DNA from: Daldinia sp. FL1419
Taxonomy: Eukaryota; Ascomycota; Sordariomycetes; Xylariales; Hypoxylaceae
Length of the DNA: 64,000 nt
Reading direction: 5' to 3'
NCBI GenBank assembly: GCA_025201765.1
Contig: MU623381.1
Location: forward strand, 124,001-188,000
Shown here: positions 36,919-49,223 of the stretch, one piece after another
How the letters are laid out: the number at the start of each line of letters is the position of its first letter
Numbering within the stretch: the stretch's first letter is position 1
Notes under the pieces: generated by a model
Seen by the model: the letters and a program-made list of their open reading frames with translations, nothing else
Told to the model about the DNA's origin: nothing
The model's database searches: none
Translations under genes and position numbers: made by a program

Positions 36919-38254
36919 CGCGGCTTTTCTATTCTTTCTTTTTTTTTTACTCTAAGTAGTCTTAACACTCGATATATAGACAGATCGATAGATAAATAGT
37001 CTTTGCCAGTTTATTTAATTTATTTGCACGATTTACTCCCCCGCAACTCGAAATCACGAAAGATGGGGGACTCCGGGGGCGAGGGGCAAGGGTGTTTTAG
37101 GTGAGATTCAAGTTATTTGGCACATCAGGACGGTATTTAATTAAAAGACGGGAGGAAAAGAAAAAAAAAAAAGAAGAGTCTAGTCAAATAAAAAAAAGAT
37201 ATGAGGGAATTCCGAGTCTTTGCGGGTTACACCGCGTCTGCTCGTGTTTCTTTCTTCCTTTTTTTTCCTTTTTGTTATAATGAAGGTGGTATGTTGAATA
37301 AAAAAAAAGGAGAGAAAGTGATAGGTGCCCTCGGTGTAACTACCGAGCTTCAGCTTTCCTTAGTTACGTGCAGGCCAATGTTTCATTCATCCGCCCATTG
37401 GGAGTTAGTTATTCTTTCTATAAGCTTGGGACCGAGATCGGAGATCGTTATCCTCGAATTCTGATTGGATTTAAATCTGGTTTAGACTTGCTTTTTTTTT
37501 CTGGGGAAATGGGGAAGATCTTGACCACAACGAGAAACATTTTGGTACGTACTGTAAATTGTTTTTATAAGTGAATAAGCCGCGAAATAGGGGTAAACGA
37601 GTTGAGATGGCACTCCTATACTTGGTATTCATCGTGTTTCGAGTGAAATTACCTCATACTATATACTAGGTATAACCAGTGAAAGTGGCCTGCAATGTAA
37701 CAATAAATGCATAGGATATTAAAGACTGATTTGCGTGTGACTGTTATGCGAGACTAGTTACTATTGCATTTTGATGATATTCCCATTGCCTAGGCAGTTT
37801 TTGAAGACTGTAAATCGGATGGGCAGTTGGTTCCAAAGATGCGTGACATATGAGGCCAATTTCATCGTGAATAAAATCTGCTAGCTTGGGTTCTATTTTC
37901 ACCGCCACTGATTTCTTAGTTTTCCAGCTTGCACGATGTAAATGCCAGGTAAAGTCTAGATACATAGGAGGTGGCCAACTTTGGCGGATATTATCCCTAT
38001 GGTAGGTCACGCCGAGTCGAAAGTCACTATAGGAGCGCATAGCTTTGTTGCTAATGATAAGATAAATGTGAATTATGCGACGGCACGTCTATATTCAATT
38101 CACAGCCGTAGGTTGAACCGGGATTCGTCTCGAATAGTATATTATAAAAGCAAGTTCAGATTCCTGGTCTTCCTCCTTCTTTCTCCTCTCTAGACATCTT
38201 CTTCTCAACCAAACCACCAAAACAACCACTTGACACTTCTTAACAACACACAAG
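36919..38254. other. Divergent promoter region, membrane protein and S9 peptidase
   Basis: About 1.3 kb with no recognisable coding sequence. It contains A-rich and T-rich runs (about 37160-37200, 37255-37270, 37490-37500) and ends in the promoter elements of the S9 peptidase gene. Confidence 0.4.
38143..38195 (+). promoter_or_regulatory. TATA box and pyrimidine tract of S9 peptidase gene
   Basis: A TATAAAA-type element at 38143-38149 lies about 110 bases before the ATG at 38255. It is followed by a CT-rich tract at about 38161-38195, typical of fungal transcription start regions. Read from the sequence; function inferred. Confidence 0.5.
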
Positions 38255-40524
38255 ATGGATTCCGATCCTTCCAAACCGCTCTTTACGCCCGAAGATATGG
38301 CCAGGTTGCCCCGTCGGATGTTTGCCGTGCCCAACCACGATGGTACGCGGGTTCTCTATCTCGAGAAGGGAGGCATAGGTAAACAAGACGTCACATACAA
38401 AAAATGGAAGGCCATGGACGTCGCGACTGGAAAATCGCGCGACATTGGCGTAAGATACACTGTTTACGAGGCAACCTGGCTAGCAGACGACCCTAATACA
38501 CTTATAGCCCTCCGTCGATCCAAGGTTCCTCATCTTGGGACCGAGGTCCTAATATATGATGTCAACGACCTGGATCTTCCGAGAAGGGTTATCGAAATAA
38601 AGACGAAGGTATACGACCTAAAAGTGAAGCGTCTCAAAGACGGCAATATTGCATTCGCAGTATCTGGCCCCGCAGGCGTAAACAACGAGCTACACGTGAA
38701 GGATTTCTCAGGACATTCCGGCCGAGTCTATGATACTGATGAAGTGCGATGGGTATGAGGCTCTCTATTATGATTATGTTAACAGAAACTAACGCGGCGC
38801 TATTATTAGGAGAGCAAATACATTGACCCCGAGAAGAATGCAATCTTTTACTCTCTTCTATCGGATAGTGGTTTTATATACCGCTCCGATCTTCTACATA
38901 ATGCCCTCGCTGGTACAGGCCTGGAACTAAAGGAATACGATATATCCGAGGAAGGATTCGTATTCACAGCCAGAGACCTCAGCGTCCAACCTCTAGCATC
39001 GCGCGTCAGACACGCTTACTACCTTCGACTGGACTCTTTTCAACACGACAGTGTTCACGTGCCTAGGAGAATAGAAATACCGGATGAGAGTCCGGAAGAT
39101 GCCCTAGAGGATAGTTTATGCCCCTGTTTCAACTTTGATGGCTCTCAGGTCGCGTTCTTACGGGCGAATCGCATCCATACCTTCAAGATAGGGGCGCATG
39201 GTACCTCTAAGGTGCTGGAATTCTCAAAGGATGGGGATTTACCATTACTTCCACAAGATATTCGCTTCTCTCCTGATGGCAAAGCCATATATTTTACTGG
39301 CGAAAGCCGCGGAAGAGTGAATCTATATCAGATCGACTTACAGTCTAGCTCAGGCCCTAAGTTGCTCTTCCAGGGCGGCTATGTGAAGGACTTCTACCCT
39401 CTCAACAGAAACGACGGGAAGATTTTTGTGGGTAGCTCGAGCCTAACAGATGGATCTCTATTTAGTATCGTTGATACTAACGGGAACCATGAGCCCCGAG
39501 TGCTTTCATCGTTGACGAACCACGGCGCTACACTCGGAATTTCCTCAAGCCAAGTCTCAGAGATATATTTCAAGGGGGCTGGCAATCACGAGATCCACGC
39601 ATGGATGGTGAAGCCTAGTCACTTTGACGAAAACCGGAAATATCCTTTGGTTCTCTGTGTACATGGAGGCCCTAATTCTGCCTGGATTGATCGATGGCGT
39701 CGTACAGTATATCTCCTTATCTCCCTAGCGATATCGTACCTAGGTCATGGCATTGACAATTGTTTATAGGATAATTTTGCGCTTTTTGCTGAACAGGGCT
39801 ACATCGTTATAGCCCCAAATATCTCCGGTAGCACGGGCTTCGGTCCGAACCACGAAAAGGGTATGTGGTAACGTATCTATTTCGCGATATTAAAAGCTGA
39901 CGTTGGTAGCATCGCGATATGACTGGGGTGGTCGTCCATACGAAGATCTTGTTAAATGCATGGACTACCTCGAAGGTAACCCCAATATCGACGTCGACAA
40001 CGCTGTCATGCTAGGCGCAAGCTATGGGGGATATATGGTGAACTGGGCGCAGGGGCATCCGCTTGGTCGACGCGTGAGTATTTTCCCGAAATCAGAATAA
40101 TGTCTAGCGGATCATTTACTAAGTCTTCTTTTCGTATTAGTTCAAGGCCATGGTGTCTTCTTACGGTGTCTTTCATCTGCCAACCTTTTTCATGGAGACT
40201 GACGCGGCATCCGTGAATGATAATTTCGGCGGTGCGAAGGCGCGACTTGAGAACCGCGAAGCCTTGGAGCGGTTTAATCCAGCACGCGCAGACCTTCTCC
40301 CCAACTGGAAGACCCCTATGCTTATAGTTCACGGCGATATAGATTACCGGTGTCCAGTTACCGGGGCCCTAGCCGCATTCCACACACTACAGGTACTCGG
40401 AACACCTTCCAGATTGCTTATATTTACTGACGAAGGCCACGGTGTCATAAGGGCCATCAATATCCTTAAATTGCTTGAGGAGACCTTTGCCTGGATCAAC
40501 AAGTATACCGGTATTGCAAAATGA
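38255..40524 (+). CDS. S9 family acyl-peptidase / prolyl oligopeptidase-like (5 exons)
   Basis: Exons 38255-38752, 38810-39706, 39770-39860, 39910-40073 and 40141-40524 give 677 residues. The four introns are 49-67 nt with GT/AG ends. The N-terminal two thirds is a beta-propeller (repeats such as 'FSPDGKAIYFTGESRG'). The C-terminal alpha/beta-hydrolase domain starts near 'KYPLVLCVHGGPNSAW'. The catalytic triad is Ser533 in GASYGGY, Asp618 in HGDIDYRCP and His650 in DEGHG. These are acylaminoacyl-peptidase/dipeptidyl-peptidase relatives. No signal peptide is seen, so a cytosolic enzyme is likely. Substrate preference cannot be read from the sequence. Confidence 0.94.
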
Positions 40525-41747
40525 GGATGGCCATAATGCCGTGGTAGCTCTGGTGAATACGTTGGGCCATACCGGGGATGGTACCCAAGTTCGTTCCGTG
40601 ATCAGCCCTAGGTTAGATAGCTCCTGATTTTGCCACCACTTCATGGTCGGCCCTAGGAAAAATCTACATATACGAGGTATTATCAGAAATAAAAGCTCCG
40701 CAACGAACGTCCACCATGCGTACAGTGAATATTAACCTAGGGTAATACGTAGTATTAAGTGTCTTCCCAACTTGACTGGTTTAGGAAGAGAGATGGTCCT
40801 AGCATAGCCGTAGGCCTTATTTACGGACCGTACCTAGTAATAATTAGAATGATGTCGATTATACTACCTTAAGCCTTAAGGGACCTGGTAGTAGTTAGTA
40901 CTAAGTAGCCAACTGAATGTTAGCTTAAGATAAAGAAACTTCTTTGATACCTGGGTACCCGGTAACTTACCTTGTTATAAAGTGGATGCAGATAGTTAAA
41001 GACGCTGAAACGTCAAAGAGGGAAACAACGCCAAGGGGCTAGACAAAGAGGGTATCCCAAAATTGGCAAATCAGCATTCTAGAAGCTTTGGAAGCCCCGC
41101 ACCAGACAGATCTATGTATGTAGATCTCTATGGACCCCTGTATTATTACCGAAACCCGGGTCGGGATAGCAGGGGATACGTATGTATGTAGTTACTTAAA
41201 ATGCACCTTTCTAAGATAGAAGAACCTAACGAATTAGTGCATCTGCATGTGATGGACAAATATACTTACTAGATTATACTCGAAATACGAACCGGTACTG
41301 TATTGCGCATATACATTATGTATTATGCATTATTTAATTGGTAATTAATGGATATTTTGTTGTATGTAGGTACCTATTCTTATCGTGAAATTACACTATA
41401 TTACATAGTGCCAAGGCCCGTGAGACAAACCAGGCATAAAACCCCACTGTACAATACTATGTTATGTACCTGCATTCAATAGGTTACAATACATACAGAG
41501 CCAGCAATAGAGGGACTAACATCACAATTACTGTGCAAAATCATCAAGCACTCCAGTTCGAAAACATATATAAATCTTGTTCCTTATCCCAGGTTTCCCA
41601 AATAAATTTCTCCCACTTCGTCATCTTTTCATCCGGACCAACCATCCAACGTATACCCATAATTTCAGCCATCTACTATCAGCATATACCACGCGCCGCA
41701 CAACACAATCAACCCCGCCGTGCCACTGTTGACGACAACCGACCACC
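40525..41747. other. AT-rich intergenic region
   Basis: About 1.2 kb with no recognisable coding sequence. It contains ACCT/AGGT and TATGTA-type strings. The last 150 bases are C-rich and precede an ATG in good context at 41748. Confidence 0.4.
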
Positions 41748-42225
41748 ATGTTCTTCAAAAACCTTCCTTCCTTTGATCCCACTCGCCCCACCGGCATCGG
41801 ATCGGTTCCCTAGGATAGAACCGAACTGATTACTCCCTGGCAGGCATTTCGCGAACGTGTGAAGTGGTGGTTTCGCATGCTGTTCTCACGATCACGATCA
41901 AATTCTTCATCAGGAGCATGTGGGTTTGTCTAAGAGCACAGCACGATGATTCATTACTGACTAGGATTATATAGCAACGACCAACCCGGCCCTCGAGTTG
42001 GAGCCTAGCCAACCCAAAGACCCCAAAGCGGCAGCAACAGATCTGCAACTTCTCGTCTTGCCAAGAGGCCCTGGCCTTAGCGACGTTCTCTTGGATACCG
42101 GCTTCATCCTGCCGAGCGAAGTATCCAAGAAGAAGATGCAACCTGTTGCCGATATATTCCGCCTATCAATGAAGGGAGAAAGTAGCCGTCCTGTGTCCAC
42201 GAATATAGAGGAGGGATCCAGATAA
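41748..42225 (+). CDS. Possible small hypothetical protein (3 exons, weak)
   Basis: An ATG in good context (CACCATG) opens 'MFFKNLPSFDPTRPTGIGS', which soon meets a stop. Joining 41748-41804, 41844-41856 and 41975-42225 gives a closed frame of 106 residues ending '...MKGESSRPVSTNIEEGSR'. The last exon (PRGPGLSDVLLDTGFILPSE) has protein-like composition. The first intron would be only 39 nt and the middle exon 13 nt, so the model is fragile. I do not recognise the family. It could equally be a remnant of a larger gene, given the degenerate neighbourhood. Confidence 0.3.
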
Positions 42226-42578
42226 CGATTTACCACACCACCCGTAACTTGTCATCTTCAAGGAACCATAAATGCCCGACCATGTTGCCGGACGTCAGTT
42301 GGCGTTCTTTCGTTGAGTAGTTAGAAAATGCTGCGTTAAACCTCTCAGCCTCCTTTAGACTTTCTCTCGCTATTATTTCTAGGTATGCTGTATGGGCTAC
42401 TTTTCGGGAAGGTTTCCAAGGAGATTGCATCCTTTATGTGCCCACTCGTAAACGTATCCCGAGTTCCCAGAGGGACCGCCAGGTTCCTGAGTATAGGAGA
42501 GCAGCTCTGTCTTGCCGCGCAGGTATAGTATTTGTTAGACCTATCTTCTGCCCTTAGAACCACACCATCTAGTTGCTG

Positions 42579-42607
42579 TTTTTTTTTTTTTTTTTTTTTT
42601 TTTTTTT
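42579..42607. repeat. 29-nt poly-T tract
   Basis: An uninterrupted run of T residues (poly-A on the minus strand) inside the decayed gene region. Confidence 0.9.
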
Positions 42608-43277
42608 GGTGTGTGACACATACAAAGTGCTTTTAGGTAGGTATAACTAATGGAAACGAGGAACACCCAAAGTCGATGGTCTCTTTATTTCCGGGTAGGC
42701 ACCTAATTTAACTAGCATCCTCCAGTTGCTCTTAAATTATTTCGTTAAGACGGGATATATGGGGGTTGTCAGGATTTCGGGGGTTGAAATGTCTTATGGG
42801 AACTACTTCTTATAATTAATTGTGAGAGCATCGGCGCCGGATTGTCGTTCCTAAGTCTTTGGTGACGAGCGATTACCTTTATCGGCAGACCTGAAGCTAG
42901 CATATATTTTTTGAATGCTTCATCCGTGGCCGCCCGTGGGCCGTTAACGACCTCTCTGCTAGGTCTTAGATGCTGAGGAAATATTCCATATCCGGCCAGA
43001 CAGGGTTTTCGGGTATAGAGAACATGCGGCAATATACAGATGCATCATTGTTGAAATGCCGCCCCATGAGCCTCCCTGCTTATAAATGCGTTCGTATCAA
43101 CAAATTCATCTTCGTCGTTTTCGTAGTCTTAGGATGCGCATTATCCTGCGTAGGTAATTATATTCCCCGACGTTTGTCTGTAAATGAATCGCTTCAAAAT
43201 CGTATCTGGCTCGGATACTCTCCAACAGGGAGGCGAAGACAGGAATATCACCTTCTTGCCATAAATTTATGCCAATG

Positions 43278-43301
43278 TCAGTGTTGGATGGACAAGGTAT
43301 C
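43278..43301 (+). repeat. 24-bp repeat, copy 1
   Basis: Matches 43977-44000 at 23 of 24 positions in the same orientation. It begins TCAGTGTTGG and ends GGACAAGGTATC. The CAGTG start resembles the ends of hAT-type elements, but no inverted partner was found. Confidence 0.75.
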
Positions 43302-43508
43302 ATTGCATACAACGATAAAGTGAGGGTATTCAGATTGTATTCAGTCAAAAGGTGTTTTCATCATAGCCTAGCATATTTTCGGCTATATACATATCGACTC
43401 GAACTGCTGAAGCAATCGTCACATCACCTACAACGAGGTCGATGCCCGATTCGTCGTCGTCAATATACTTCTGCCAAAACTCTTCCGTTGTTTTGGCTAT
43501 GTTTGATG

Positions 43509-46026
43509 TTGGTTGATATAACGTAATAAGAAAGAGTAGGTGAGGTGAGGGTGTAGTATTGCAATCAGATTGATAAAATACTGATTGTCTTGATAAAAAA
43601 AGGTGGTGAAGGAAATTATTGCTGGGGTGTGTGTTGTAAACACAAGCGTGTGTTGTAGTAAACACAAATACGTAATAGACGCATAAGTTAATTAGCATAG
43701 ATTCCCCTGAGACCATTTCACTCATGAAGGAAGCCTTAATATTACTTGTTTGTACGTGACAGACGTGATAGACGTAAACCTCGGATTGCAAATTTAGCGC
43801 TGAAGCTGTTTCTGCTATCCAGAGATCCTAAGTTAGCACGAGGTGCCCCAGAACCATGTACGAGAGCATGAAATCTTGAGGTCCCTCGCCTCTTCTCGTC
43901 GGGATTCAGCGCTGAAGCTGTCTCCTCCCTTTCGGGTACCTAGCTGGTCTGTGATCGACTTGTCGTCAATCACTGATCAGTGTTGGTTGGACAAGGTATC
44001 TCAGTGGCCTCAGCATTATTTTGCCGCCCATGCATCCTAATCGTTATTAGCGATTGTCATAACTAGGTAGCCATATAAATTTCCATACTCTTACCTTGTT
44101 ATAATATAAGTAGGTTACACATCAGCCGGATTTATTGCTTTCGCCAAGTATCGCTTCGTGCTTGATACAGGACGAAAACAAATATGGTCCAGTGACTTGT
44201 GATTTGTAGTCATCTGATCTGAACAAACCAAGGCCATTAGGCCTTCAAATGCTAGGCGATACTACCAATAAGGCAGCAGAAGCGTACCAGGTGTAAGTGA
44301 AAGTAGCCATGCTAACGTTGTAGCAAGGCCGGAAACCCGAGTTGGCTTTAGCAGAAGGTATCAATGTTGAGTTCTTTAGGTATGGTTCGGACGGCATATT
44401 TTGCTTATGCTTCTTTGTCTTTTTATTGTGGCCGCCGGCCGTATGGTGAAGATATCGCTTGGCGCAGGGTTAACAGGGCTGATTTATGTTGTGTGTATAC
44501 CTAATAGCCGACATAGAATAAACGTGGAGATTCATATTGTACTATGAGATCTACCGGTTAATTATATGTGGAACCACGCAGAAAAGAGAGACTGTTGGCG
44601 TTAGTAAATAGAAGCTAACAAGGAGAGAAGTCGATTGATTAGTGATGAAGTGAATAATGCTGATATCTCTCTTTATGTTTTAGTATAATGTAGGATTATT
44701 ATGAGGTGTTTTCGACGTTTAAACGAAGCTGCGGAAGGGGTAATAGATAATAGGACAAATATTGGGTGTTAATGATGATGTTGTTGATGTAGTAGGTAAG
44801 AGAGGAAGAAGTCATGGCCAGATTTCAGGGCAGAGTGCTAGATTTAAATACTCTAAAATAAACGGGTCTCAAGTAGTATGACTCTTAGATGTAACTCAGG
44901 CTATCAAGGTTTCTTGCTTGCCTTTGCATAATTTGCTCAGTGCCTTCCTTCTTTTTTGCTCCCAGGTGATGTAAATGGGGAGTGACAGTGGCCATAGGGG
45001 TAGGCATGAAACGAAAGAAAGAGTCACGTGGGGCTAATATAGGGGACTTTCTGTAGAATTCTGTGGTTATGATGGAAATAAACAGAAGCTACCTACCTAT
45101 GCTTGCGTACAAAATAGATGAGTAACGCGCATATGACCCGCATATAGTACACAAACGTACGTGACCGTGAAAGATAAAAGAGGTAGTTGGCATGACGATG
45201 TGTACCTACTGATTCAGATGTACGTGCTTGTACCTTTCGGGGTGGCACTGGCAGAATGAACCATGATGTCGCTGTATTGCCTGAATAGAAGAAGCCCTTT
45301 CGTATCTAACCTGATATCTTATCTTAGGAGGTACACTTGAAACCTGTCTTCCTAAGGCCTGTAGCCTATAAGTCGATACGAGTCTATATTAGTAGGCTAT
45401 GAGATGATACAAGACTGAATAGAGAACACTGGAACCTAAGGGTGCGTAAATTGGGAATTTGCTTAACTATATGTGTACTTTGGTAGTTATTGAGTTATGA
45501 ATTGGGTTGTTTTTTTGAGTTGAGTAGGATAATCTAATAAGAGAACATTTCGAATAGTCTAAGTACTACTTTCAGCTTTTAATTAAGGATCAATACCTAA
45601 TTCGCGAAAGCTTTAGGGATTTCATATTATGTCGGGGTAGTATAAAACATCACTGTAGTATCCATGTATTAACCGGTTAGTGTTTTGTGTAGTCTTTGTA
45701 GTGAACTCTTATGTCTAGCCCGGCGTGTTACCTATCTTGGGCACTGAAAGGGCCTTTTACTTGCCTTTAAGAGCTTGATTAATAACCTATTATGCTCTTG
45801 ATATTATCATGATATCACAAAATGGTTTTCAATATTATAATTAATATGGTTTCTTATATTACCTAACATTACGCATAGTGATTGTGTCCCGCATTGACAT
45901 GGGGAAGAAGAACAAGCTAGCCTACCCCATATGAAATTCACCAACCCTGCCATTTTCAAATCCTCTATCGCCATATCCAACGCCCCATTTTACTCCCCCA
46001 TTTTACTCTCATGTCAAGACAACCCT
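43509..46026. other. Gene-free region downstream of decayed gene
   Basis: About 2.5 kb with no recognisable coding sequence. It includes a local duplication of GTGTGTTGTA/AAACACAA units (about 43628-43670), two copies of a 14-mer AGCGCTGAAGCTGT (43796-43809 and 43908-43921) and AT-rich sequence from 45400 to 45900. Confidence 0.4.
43977..44000 (+). repeat. 24-bp repeat, copy 2
   Basis: Second copy of the motif at 43278-43301, 699 bases downstream in direct orientation, with one mismatch (T for A after TCAGTGTTGG). Confidence 0.75.
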
Positions 46027-48427
46027 CTAAAACCCTCCGGTTCCCTGTACCCTTTTAACCGCACCCACTACACCCTTTGCCCAAGCTAGCCTACCCGCAT
46101 CTACACCAGTCGCTCCATCCGCTTCCCTGCCCTCTCCATCCCTCCAAACCCCATCCTCAGTACTGACCCGTCCATACAAATGGGTGTTCTGATTCCTCTT
46201 CAATCCCGCGATCCAAGCCCGACATATAGGCCCGCTATCAATCAACAAGTTGACCTCCTGACTGTGGAACCAACTTTGTGTGTCCTGATTGCCGCTCCCT
46301 ACGACGCCGATGTGCTCATCTGCGATGAGGAGTTTGATGTGACAGGACCGCCGTTTCTTACTTGCTACGATGGGGGAAACTTGGTCCTTGGCGATGTACC
46401 AGTACCAGTGCAGACGCTGCTTGGCTAACGGAGAGAGGAGAGTGGTGTACAGGCGGTGGGCTATTGCTTCGTTGTGGCCACCTTGCATGGGGAGCATTTC
46501 ACCCTGGCGGGTAGGGGTTAGTTTGGACACGGTAAAATGCAAGCAAGAATGACAGTCGAATAGTATGAGTTTGTTAATAGCATAGTAGGATCCTAGGGAA
46601 ATAGGTTTAGGGACTGGCCATGGGAAAGTGATCACTTACCGAATCATTATACCCGAGACAAATATAGCAATACACATCTACGCCGCGCTCGCAAGCCTCC
46701 ACAATAGCTGGGATAAGAGGCTCGGCATTCAGTGTCGGCGACTGAATAAACACATTCTTCCGCGCGTTCCGAAGAGCCGACAACCAAGCCGCGTTTTGCG
46801 GGTTAGATACGGAAGAGTGATTCGGTTGGCCATAAGGATGGCGGCAGACAAGAGCCATCGGAAAGACTCCGTGTGTCGGATGGGGTATATACGGCGTCAT
46901 CTCGTCCTGCGGATCACACTCAGGAGCAGCTCCCTCAAATCCTTCGTTGACCGTATGGTTGAGATGGCGCGATACGGCCTGCATCCGGGTTTCGCTAGGC
47001 TTTTCTCCCACGGAAGCTTGTATGCGGCGGACTTCCCCTGCCAGGTCCTTGTCGTAGTGAGGGGAATCTGCGGTATGCTCTGGAAATAGACCTTGAGGTA
47101 TAAGGGGGTTTCCTAAGCTTAGATACTGAGACGTGAGGCTATTTCGGCTTTGATGGCCACTGGACCTGTCGCCATTACCATTAAGGGTACATGAGGTGTC
47201 TGAAACTTCCGTACTTGTGTTTGATCTAACCGATCCATTGACCTGACCTGCCTGTCCTCCTATTTCCGTAGGGTCAAGAGCGCTTAGGCCGTAAGTGCTC
47301 CCCCCTGGGAGTTTATCCGCATCAACAACCGCAGAGTGTTCTTTGATAGCTCCATAAGAACTGAATAGGTCAGCGTAAGTAGAAGTGAAACTAGGACTTC
47401 CTCTCTGGGCCGCAGGAGTGTTAATATACGGCAACTGAGGCTCTAATTTCTTATGCCAACTCAGGAGCGCCATATCGTATAGTGAATCAACGATAGGGCC
47501 TTCCACCTGCACCATCATCTCTACATTATCATTATCCTGGATATTGTTGCTCTGCACGACGGCAATTTCGCGATCCACGATCATGTATTTAGCGTGAAAC
47601 GTGCCTAGCAAAGGACGATGATAGTTAATAACTTGAAGATCGATGTTAGGAATTTCGTGTGAAGCTGGTAGGCCGACGGCGCTGCCGGTATATTCGCTTT
47701 CAGGGACCATATAATGTGGCTCGAGGAGCTGTTTAGGACTCCCGCGATCATAGATGATCTTCATCACGATTCTAGTCCCTCGTTTCCCCGCGCGGTGCGA
47801 GAGCTCCTTTATCGCATTCGTGATGTACTTGGAGGCCACTCCGTTTTGCCAAAAGTTGGTGGCGAGGTAAACCTCTTTTTTAGCGCGGACGATGAGGTTG
47901 GACATGTGTCTCATAATATCGGGGATACTTTAAAGGATGTTAGGATGGGCCTCTGTGAGTATATCTCATAATCACTTACACAGATATGATCGTCAGCGGC
48001 ATAGTCCCACAACTGCCCATTAGAGAAGGGCTCACCATGCCACTCTCTAGATTATCATCCAGTGTCGACAGCGCATCGTGATAAATCTACCTGTATTAGT
48101 CTTATACTTGTCATACCAAAGTAATTGGCGACTAACTCTGAGGAATAAGTCGGCGGGCTTTTGCGCACCCCATCTCCCGCAGGCCCGGGCCCTCTCTAGC
48201 TCTCTGGGGCTAAGACTGCCTTTTCCAATGTCACGCACGTCTCCCTTGGAGCCATGGCTATGGTCGTGGCCACTAAACAGCTTCTTCCATGCCTCCTCGG
48301 GAGTTGATGTCGGATCCTGGGCGAGAGCCGACGAGACGCTCCCAGAGGATAAGCATAACTCATATAATTGCCCACTAATTCTAAAGGGCGACTCGACTGG
48401 CACATTCGTTTCTTGAGTCGCTGGCAT
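46027..48427 (-). CDS. Phospholipase D-like protein with two HKD motifs (4 exons)
   Basis: Exons in transcription order are 48427-48137, 48086-47980, 47927-46640 and 46503-46027, giving 720 residues with introns of 50, 52 and 136 nt. The two HxKxxxxD signatures are HAKYMIVD in the first lobe and HIKLLIAD near the C-terminus, each followed by the usual SNNIQD / GSGNQD segment. The lobes are separated by a long Ser/Asn-rich linker. There is no PX or PH domain, so it is not a canonical Spo14-type PLD. It resembles the fungal PLD/phosphatidylserine-synthase-like group. Exon joins are supported by 'LFLRIYHDALSTLDDN' and 'TIISVIPDIMRHMSNL'. Substrate is not known. Confidence 0.9.
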
Positions 48428-49223
48428 TGTAAATCTGCTGGTCTGCTACCCAAGATGTATACAAAGGAACGTGGAGATGACGCAAGAATATTGAATATTA
48501 TAAGTACGACGAGATCATCCAACTTCAAAGTATTCTGATTCAAGGCCATAGCAGTATTTCAATAAAAATGGCATCCTGAATGGAATTGCGGCTTCTGTCC
48601 GCCGGACATAGCTAATAAGTTACATGTATAGGTACGTTTAACCTTGGAAAAGAAAATGTACGACATGTATTAGATCTTATTAGTCTCGGAGGTTAAAACC
48701 AGGCCATACGAGCTATGATGCCAAGACTTGAGGACAAGTGAGATTTAGGGTGGTGTGGCTGTCGAGAGCTGCAGGCAATAACGGAACGTGAGTGGATAGT
48801 TCACCGATAAGAATGACGCAAGCACCGTACAACCTGCCGGCTCCGAACCATCCAGCTCGGATAATCGGCTCTGCATAGAGGTACAAACATTCAAGGCATG
48901 GAAGGCATGGAAGGCAAGGAAGGCAACCGCATTTGCTCTGGTGCTTACCTAAGGCTAGGTGTCTTGGAGGTCGGATAGCGCGAGAACAAGCGTGGAAATT
49001 AAAACTCAACATTTCTACTCATTCTACTGTAGCAAATCGCATGTGTCAATCCAATACCCAATACCCAATACCCAATACCCAATACCGTCTCGTACAGCAA
49101 ATAAAATGCTCGCAATAGTTCTACCAAAGTGTTTGCTATGTCATATGTTCAAACGCCGTCAATCCCAACGTATGCATTTGATGCTGATTCCCACTTGTTC
49201 GTACGAGCGTAATCGAGTGTCTC
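48428..49223. other. Intergenic region with short tandem repeats
   Basis: About 800 bases without coding sequence. It contains a GGCATGGAA-like run (about 48893-48925) and a 7-bp tandem repeat (49051-49086). Confidence 0.4.
49051..49086. repeat. 7-bp CCAATAC tandem repeat
   Basis: Five perfect head-to-tail copies of CCAATAC, read directly. Confidence 0.95.

Larger units (their letters stand above)
42230..43508 (-). pseudogene. Decayed gene of unknown family
   Basis: Read leftward, several protein-like segments follow one another in different frames, separated by stops and frame changes. In order they include 'TTEEFWQKYIDDDESGIDLV' (about 43500-43345), 'GINLWQEGDIPVFASLLESI' (about 43270-43110), 'FKKYMLASGLPIKVIARHQR' (about 42930-42850), 'KTELLSYTQEPGGPSGNSGY' (about 42520-42440) and 'LKEAERFNAAFSNYSTKERQ' (about 42370-42290). 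No plausible introns restore one frame throughout. At the presumed start the context CAAACATAGCC looks like a mutated ATG (G to A, a TpG-to-TpA change as made by RIP). I do not recognise the protein family. Confidence 0.45.
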
